A DNA stretch of 64,000 nt, taken from assembly GCF_910591885.1 (NCBI RefSeq), contig NC_063269.1:992001-1056000 (forward strand), read 5' to 3'. A program made the position numbers and the translations under genes. This DNA comes from Bombus terrestris. Lineage: Eukaryota > Arthropoda > Insecta > Hymenoptera > Apidae. The notes beneath the pieces are model-generated. The model made no database searches. It worked only from the letters and a program-made list of their open reading frames with translations, and was not told the origin of the DNA. How positions within the stretch are numbered: position 1 is the stretch's first letter; the number at the start of each line of letters is the position of its first letter. Of the stretch, positions 57,601-64,000 are shown piece by piece.

Positions 57601-59050
57601 GAAACGGACGCGACATACGTTACAGTCGGAGGAAGATAACAGCGCGCATAGTCGGAGATAGATCGACGAATTCGAGGCGACGCAAAGCCACGAAGGACAC
57701 CATTAGCGACAATATCTTTGATGGAGTGGACCGAGAATCTCTATTAAGCCTGAATACAGCAGACGCTATTCGCCTAGCCACGCGGCTCTGCATATTTCGT
57801 GAGATTGAGTTGTTTACAAAGCGAAGACGAAGAGAGTATGATCGTCGAGCATCGAGAAGAGAACGACCGGCGAGCTGACTTTTAAAAGCTTCAGCAAATT
57901 ACGTTTTTGCTATTACGGAGGAATAGAAATTTAGAATTAGAACGTTGTACCCGGATTTTTGCTTTCTTTCCTACGTGACCTCACGATTTCCAGATTCCCT
58001 TTTAACGTTAATTAAAAGAATCTTCGTTTTTACGACAGGTCGGAGGATCGGCAGGTCGAGGAACACCGAACAGCCTATTGTGTTTATCTCCGTCCTGAAA
58101 GCTTTTTATTTGATTGCTACGTCCACCTATAATGCATATCCCTAGACGTGTTCTTACTTTTATTACCGAGCCGCGGCGGCAACCTTTGATTTAATTAGCT
58201 CTTGAAGCTGTTACTCGGCCCGTTACCACCGCGTCTCTCGAAACCACGAACGAGCGGGATCGAACGCTCCGTTTGCTCGTCGAACGATCGTTTCTCGAAA
58301 ACGAGAAACTCTCTTTGCCTTCTAGTCGATCGATCGTTCGAACGTTGAAAAATTATTCGGAAATGCTCGAAAAGACTTTGAGTTCCAGAAACTATAGCGC
58401 TCGTGCCTGGCTTTCTCAGGCACGTCGTATTTTAGTAGCACCTTCGCAGACACGTACAAGTATCGGCCATTCTCGATTTTAGAACCAGCCGAAGAACTTG
58501 GAAGAAGGTGGAGCTAAATTTCCGAAACCCAGAAACGCGGTAGCCGCAAACGGAAACATAACGAAACGCAAGAACGAGTCGTTTACTAGCTGGAAGCTAG
58601 AGCGAAATTTATGCGCGCGTAAATTCAAAGTCCCTTTAAAACGGACCGGCGCGGCGGGACCAGTCTTCCTTTCTTCTGCTCCGAAAGAAAAATACGCGTC
58701 TCTCCTTGTCTCGCATCGTCGTTAGCTTCTCCCGCCGTGATCACGGTCTATAATACATTCGCTAATTACCGAGATAGATCGCGTTGCTTCGCTACGGAAT
58801 CGCCGGATCGGTGGTCGAATTTTATCTTCTCGTCGCTGATAAAGCCGCGCTTTCCGCGCGAGAGGCAACGCGATCCGCGGCACGAAGCTGTAAATCTTAT
58901 CGTGCTAATTGCAGAGTAGCTGGGCCTGTTGGCGCGCGTTCTGGCCCGATTTAAAATGCAAATCGTTGCTCGTTGCCGGCAGCTCGCGCGCCATTTGCCT
59001 CGCCTCCGTTATAGCTCGATGAAAATTCAATGTTATATGTCGATCACGCG
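54601..59050. other. Downstream flank, no gene seen
   Basis: Unique sequence with overlapping frames up to 151 codons on both strands; none has a recognisable domain. An exact ATGCAAAT octamer lies at 58956-58963. The stretch 56309-56787 has no frame above 60 codons. Confidence 0.5.
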
Positions 59051-59052
59051 TC

Positions 59053-59100
59053 GTGGAGGTACACCGTGGAGGTACACCGTGGAGGTACACCGTGGAGGTA
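59053..59100. repeat. 13-bp tandem array (GTGGAGGTACACC)3.7
   Basis: Three exact units (59053-59065, 59066-59078, 59079-59091) and a partial fourth to 59100. Each GAGGTACACC half is nearly symmetric with the next unit. The 13-base period shifts frame at each copy. Confidence 0.95.
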
Positions 59101-62100
59101 GGCGACCGTGTAGCCCGGAATTTCTGTAGCCGATTTTCTTTCTAGCGCTGGTCGATCGCTACCGGATGTTGTCGCATCGTTGACCGAGTTCAAAGGAGCG
59201 GACGTTTTCCAGGGCAAGGATGACGCCATGTTTTTGCACGATCGTCCTTGATTCTTGTTCAAGGACAAGCTGATGCGGTGGGTTCACGACGATGGACAAA
59301 AGGAATAAAAGCGGAGGAACGAAAAGAGCCGGATAGGAGGAGGACGATGATTAATCAATTAGCGATCTCAGGACCTCCTTTAAGGCCGATGGTGGGCGAG
59401 CTTGAAAAACTGGCCAACCAAAGGAACCGTCGATGACGCGGCTGAATCCTGGTCGTGGTTTCTTTTCCTACAGATTCTAGCAGTGTTTCGGGAATAAGAT
59501 AGGTCGAGTACGACCATACTCTGCCTCCCCTGCCCCGGTGTATCTTTTTCTAGATCTAGCTATCGGTGAATCTTATTCCATCGACAAAAGTCTCGAAAAT
59601 TCTGCCTCGTAACTGTAAACCGTTCTTTTTCATCGATACGCTACCTGCAGCGCGCAACGTTCTATTCCTGCGAATCGCGAATAGAATCGTCGTTCGGTTT
59701 TCTTTGTGTTCGATCGATCCTCGGATAAAAAAGTGGCGGTTCACTCACGAAACACGGTAAGTTTGTATTTCTTGGGCCGATCGCGTTGGTGGCAGGTTTC
59801 TTGTCCTTTGCGACCGACTGGCGTTTCAAGAGGGTGGTGGTTTATCAGGTCGTAGCTTACGCAACGACGCGATCTCGATCTCCTGGAGGTGGTCTTTTTT
59901 CACCACTTTCCTAACGTTCATCAATCTCCGTGCCATTTCTCTCCTTTATTCCCTGCAATTATTTCCAATCTGTCGCGGTGTTTCCCATCCGATTCTATCG
60001 CGTGAAGCACACATAGTTGGCATAGAAATCACCGACGAGCGATTCACATAGAAAATCTCAATCATCCCCGGCCGGTTTCTTTTGTACTTGGCGCCCGCTA
60101 AAGGCGGCCGCCGATTGGCCGAGGGGCGTTCAAAGAACGCCGCCATGACTCGCAAAGCGGCCGTCTTTTGTTTGTGAAACAATGGTGCACGCTGCTCGAG
60201 CTCACTTAGCGTGCCAGCCAAATGACAACCTCTTCCGATGCTTAATCTATTAGGAAAATTAGCGGTCTGCACGACCGGCCTGACCGAACGTGCGAGGATC
60301 CTTCGCCTATCGACGAACCACTTCCTATTCTTCTACGCAGATTCCTCGTAGATACGGCATCCTCGTGGCCACTTAACTAAAGCGAGTAATTGCTCGCTCT
60401 AGCTTATTTTTCTTTCTCCCGAACGTTACCACGTGTTTGATCTTGGCGATTTTCGTCGATCCTCTTATCGACTAATTGCAAGTTGCCTAACCGGTCGTTA
60501 TTTAATTAACTCGCGGAATTTTTCATCTTGTCCGAGAGATAGACGAACGCGTTTTTCGGATGACGGGTAGATAGCAGATTTTTGAAAGTATCGGTTTTTC
60601 GATTTATTCGCGTCCTTTTCTCTTTTTTCTCTCTTTTCTTTTTTATTTGCTCTGTGTATATATCTAATAGGGTAAAAAAGGTAGGTAAAAAAGGGTGATA
60701 GATAATTCGCAAGCTTGCACAGGTTATTACGCGAATGATCGGCTCGGAAGGGAGAATCGGTTTCGAGGCGATAGCTCCGGGAAAAAGACTTCTTCCGTGG
60801 TGGCCTAATTGCGAGCTGGAGAGATAATTCTTCGATTATTCACACTCGCTCCGTCGAAAACGAGAAAAAAGAAGCGGTGCCTACGAAAAAAAGCCAGGAT
60901 TTATGGGCCATTACGATTCGTTCTAGTAGTAGGGTGAAAGGGTGAAATAGGCTGGGGGAATTACTTCGTCATCTACCGGCTACCCTGTAAGCGTAAACCT
61001 GCGACAGCTGCGACCAACGTGTTTTCTAGTTTATCGACGTCGGCGTCGACCGTACTTTTCACAGTTGCCCAACACTTACAGAAATCTACTTAATCCATAG
61101 ACGTTTATTTAAAGATTACCGCGACGCGAGTGGTTTACCTACGTTCGATACGCTTTTCTGCCACGTTTCCGATGTTATCGGCCGGCTACGGAATAAGATT
61201 GCAACGTCGATAACGGTTGGAATTCGAATTAAACGTAATCGTGAGATTTCGACCGTGGTAACAGAATGGAATAACATCTAATTCCAAATACGTGAAACGT
61301 AAAATTCTATGCTTTCGTAATTCTCGTTCATTTTCGTTGATTGGTAAAACGATTCTACTTTTCGATAGTATTCGTCGAATCGAGTCTCGTTCGACAGAAA
61401 TTCGTATAAATAATAAATTCTTTATTCGTTGAAGGCATTCAGAGTAATTATCACATCTGTGTAAACTGTTTAGTTAGTGGAAATCAGGCACACAGAACGA
61501 AGAAACGACGGTTTGTTGTGGAACTTTGAAAATCGAGTCGACCGTCGGTGGTTCAGTTCGTATAGATACATCGTTCGATCCCGTTCTGTCGCAGTAGCGA
61601 AGACGAAAGGGTTGGCAAAAACACGGCTCGCTATCCTTTTGCTTTTGCCGCGATTTCTGCGTGCGGCTTGCGGGAATGCGTGTGAGCGAGATCTCTCATA
61701 AAATCAAATAATTCGGTCGAAAGCGGGCTCGAGGAGCCCGATATATCCGCGGGAACGGCAATAAAAGGGCGAGCACGCCGGTGGCTCTCGTTCAACGACC
61801 GTATCGAAAGGAAAACGAAACGTTAACGTAAACTGAAAAACAATCGAGTGAGCGGCGGCTGTCACTCCGGCGACGAGGCTGGCATCCGCAGCCCGAGTCA
61901 TCTGTTTCCTACGCGGCTATGTCGTTTATTTTTCCAAAATGGCTGCTAAAACACCGGCTCCCGCCGTCTAACGCGAGCCCTCGCGAGAGTAATTTGAGAC
62001 CTATTTATAGGTGGCCACCTAACCCAGACCTATTGATGAACGGTTTTTATAAAGTAGCCCCGATCGAGGTTGCTCCGCTACCGGCGCACTTCGATTGATA

Positions 62101-62620
62101 CCTTTGACCGCATTCTTCCAATACGGTCGACTTGCCATGTTCCTAATAATACGGACTAGATTAGGCGCAACGAGAGAGCTAAGAAGATGGAGAATCGACG
62201 AAGGCCTATGGGGTTGGAAATATTTAGGTGACTAATTAATTATTTAGATTCGTACGACGCGGAAAATAAAACGAAGTTGGTCGTGGATCGAGTCCTGGAG
62301 CGCGATGGACGTTTCAGAAATAACGATTTGTTCAAAAGGTACGAACAATGCACTACTAAAGGATCGTTCTTCTCGTTTGGGTTTGCGATATCCTCGACTA
62401 TCCTCGTTTTTTCGATGAAGGATCAAAGTCGTAAATAAAAAAGATAAAAAGATAAATACGAAAGATTTGAAAATTTAACCACTAAATTTCCCACGAATCA
62501 GCGGGGAAGTTTTCAATTTTCCAAAGACCAGGCTTCTTCTCTACAGAAATCGTCGCTTAATTCTCAACAAAATTACCAACGAGAAGTGGACGCTTTCGAG
62601 GCTGCTGTGTCAGGGAAGAG
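59101..62620. other. Downstream flank, no gene seen
   Basis: Unique sequence with short frames only (60-108 codons) and no domain. No frame above 60 codons is present from 60713 to 61476. A GATCAAAG word (TCF type) lies at 62421-62428. Confidence 0.5.
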
Positions 62621-62629
62621 GAGCGTAGA

Positions 62630-62664
62630 GGAAAAGGGGGAAAAGAGGGAAAAGAGGGAAAAGT
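62630..62664 (+). repeat. (GGGAAAAGA)n purine tract
   Basis: About three to four units of a 9-bp purine word. It produces Phe/Pro/Leu repeats in the - strand frames at 62557-63045. Confidence 0.85.
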
Positions 62665-64000
62665 CGAGCGAAAGAATTTTCCGAACTCGTAGCCGCGGAG
62701 CTGCATGAAACGCTGTTGATTGGCCGGTCGTGCGCCAATTTTCCTCGACGTCGCTTCGCCACGAAAAATCGGTAAATTGCTTCTTTGAAATGCCGGAAAA
62801 GCCGGAGGGAACAGTTTCCTTCGTAGTTTCTCGGACGACTCCTTCGTTCGTGCAACCGGAGCAAGCATCGTTGTAGTACGCTCGATGATCCGTGCGTTCT
62901 TTGACCGATTCTTTCTCTCGTCGTCTCGATCCGACCGCGAATTTAGAACGCGCGTCTCGTTACTTGAAATTCCGTCCCTCTGACCGAACTCCGTGGCCTC
63001 CATCCTCTGACGTTCGCCGATTAAGTTTGTCGTTTTCGCGACCAATAACGAATAGACGAGAGGGCTGGTTGCCAGAGGGTGCTTCGATCATCGGTACTTT
63101 ATCTTCGATTTTTAATATCGATAAGGTATCGTGGATGTTAAAAATTTGGACTTTTCTTAAAATACGTGTCTTTTTGAATATAAAAGTGCAGAAGAAGATG
63201 ACCACACGATGTTCGTACTAGTTTCCGGTTAGAAATCGAGAAGTACGTGGTGGTTTTTTTTCTTCTTCTTTTTAAAAATATGTGCCGTTGTACGAGTTGC
63301 GTATAGACGCAATTACAAGAATCGTGTTGTTGGCGTGTCAAGACAAAGTTAACAAAGCGACACGTTCCTCCGACCGGAGGTCGGGCTGATTTTTATTCAG
63401 GCACGCGGCCTGCTCATAAGGCGAATGGAATTGCCGGTTCGAAGTTTGAGATTTTCTGCCGCCACTTGTCGTCTCTAGGGCCGCGGCCTCTCGCCTTCCT
63501 TTTTTCATCTCTCTTACACACAGACCTCGTGACTTCTGACACGCGTTTCAATCGGGACGGTTGCCAAGGAAACCCAGGAACCGGAGTGTCACGCGGACTA
63601 TTGAAGAGGTTAAAGGGGACTGCGATTCCTTTTCGTCGAGTGCGTTGGAAACGCGGTGACAAGTTCCCCTATTCTCGCACAAATTACGAGGACGGTCCAG
63701 AAACATCTTTATTAGGTCGTTGCAACGTAGTCGTTACCTGATGGAAGATCGCTTTTTAGACGATCGTTCGATCGATCGGTAAACGTAAATATCGTTTAGT
63801 CTTTCGCTTTTCGACGATTTCTCGCGCTACGTAAAAAGATATTCGAAGGCGAGAAAGGCTTGGCCGAGCCCGATGAAAAGTATTTCGCAGGCATTTCACA
63901 GGCCGATTATACTTTTAAATTCCTGTTTCGTGGCTATTGTAAGAGGCGGCTCGCTCGTCCCCACAAAAAAGCGCAATTTTTTGTTCCGTCCTGAAATGGT
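62665..64000. other. Right end of the window, no gene seen
   Basis: Unique sequence; frames of up to 109 codons on both strands overlap and have no domain. No part of a further homeobox gene enters the window from the right. Confidence 0.5.

Noticed and set aside
1299..60386. Excess of Tinman/NK2-type TYAAGTG words
   Set aside because: Only a handful of exact matches (for example 1299, 9825, 47824 and 60380), about what chance gives, so no enrichment is claimed.
1..64000. tRNA, rRNA, microRNA, CRISPR or intact transposon
   Set aside because: No tRNA T-loop in the right context, no known insect microRNA sequence that I recall, no array of equal repeats with unique spacers, and no transposase or reverse transcriptase signature was seen. 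By-eye search could miss small RNAs.

Overview
The window holds one gene that I can recognise, the homeobox gene ladybird (lbe/lbl of flies, Lbx of vertebrates), on the + strand. It comes from an animal, very probably an insect. The homeodomain and the motifs around it are of the arthropod ladybird type. The mixed base composition without obvious CpG loss, the abundant (GA)n/(CT)n microsatellites and the very long intron fit a hymenopteran (bee, wasp or ant), but that placement is an inference.

Layout: bases 1-1211 are the left part of the gene (an open stretch of 79 bases, then the exon 1 coding sequence from the ATG at 80). Bases 1212-40242 are a single intron of about 39.0 kb. Bases 40243-40610 are exon 2, with the homeodomain, a C-terminal ladybird motif and the stop codon. 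The two exons join in frame (phase 1) to give a 499-residue protein. The 3' UTR runs from 40611 to a first AATAAA at 41616, with two later candidates at 41848 and 42101. From about 42.1 kb to the right end I find no second gene.

The intron and the right flank contain no open reading frame with a recognisable domain. The longer ones lie in polypurine/polypyrimidine or short-period repeats. What can be described is microsatellites, short tandem arrays, homopurine tracts, diverged local duplications, and AT-core blocks rich in TAATTA, ATTA, octamer and TCF-type words that look like homeodomain/POU/HMG binding clusters. The simplest reading is a developmental regulator inside its own large cis-regulatory territory.

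The most unusual non-coding signals are: a 39-bp element present three times without gaps inside 720 bp (19685-20404), each copy ending in ATAATTAAA; an 18-bp perfect palindrome made of a TAAT-TA-ATTA dimer site (25638-25655); and what look like excesses of exact GATCAAAG (TCF/Pangolin type) and ATGCAAAT (POU octamer) words. I see no sign of a novel coding system, CRISPR array, RNA gene or intact mobile element. All comparative claims about conservation remain unchecked.
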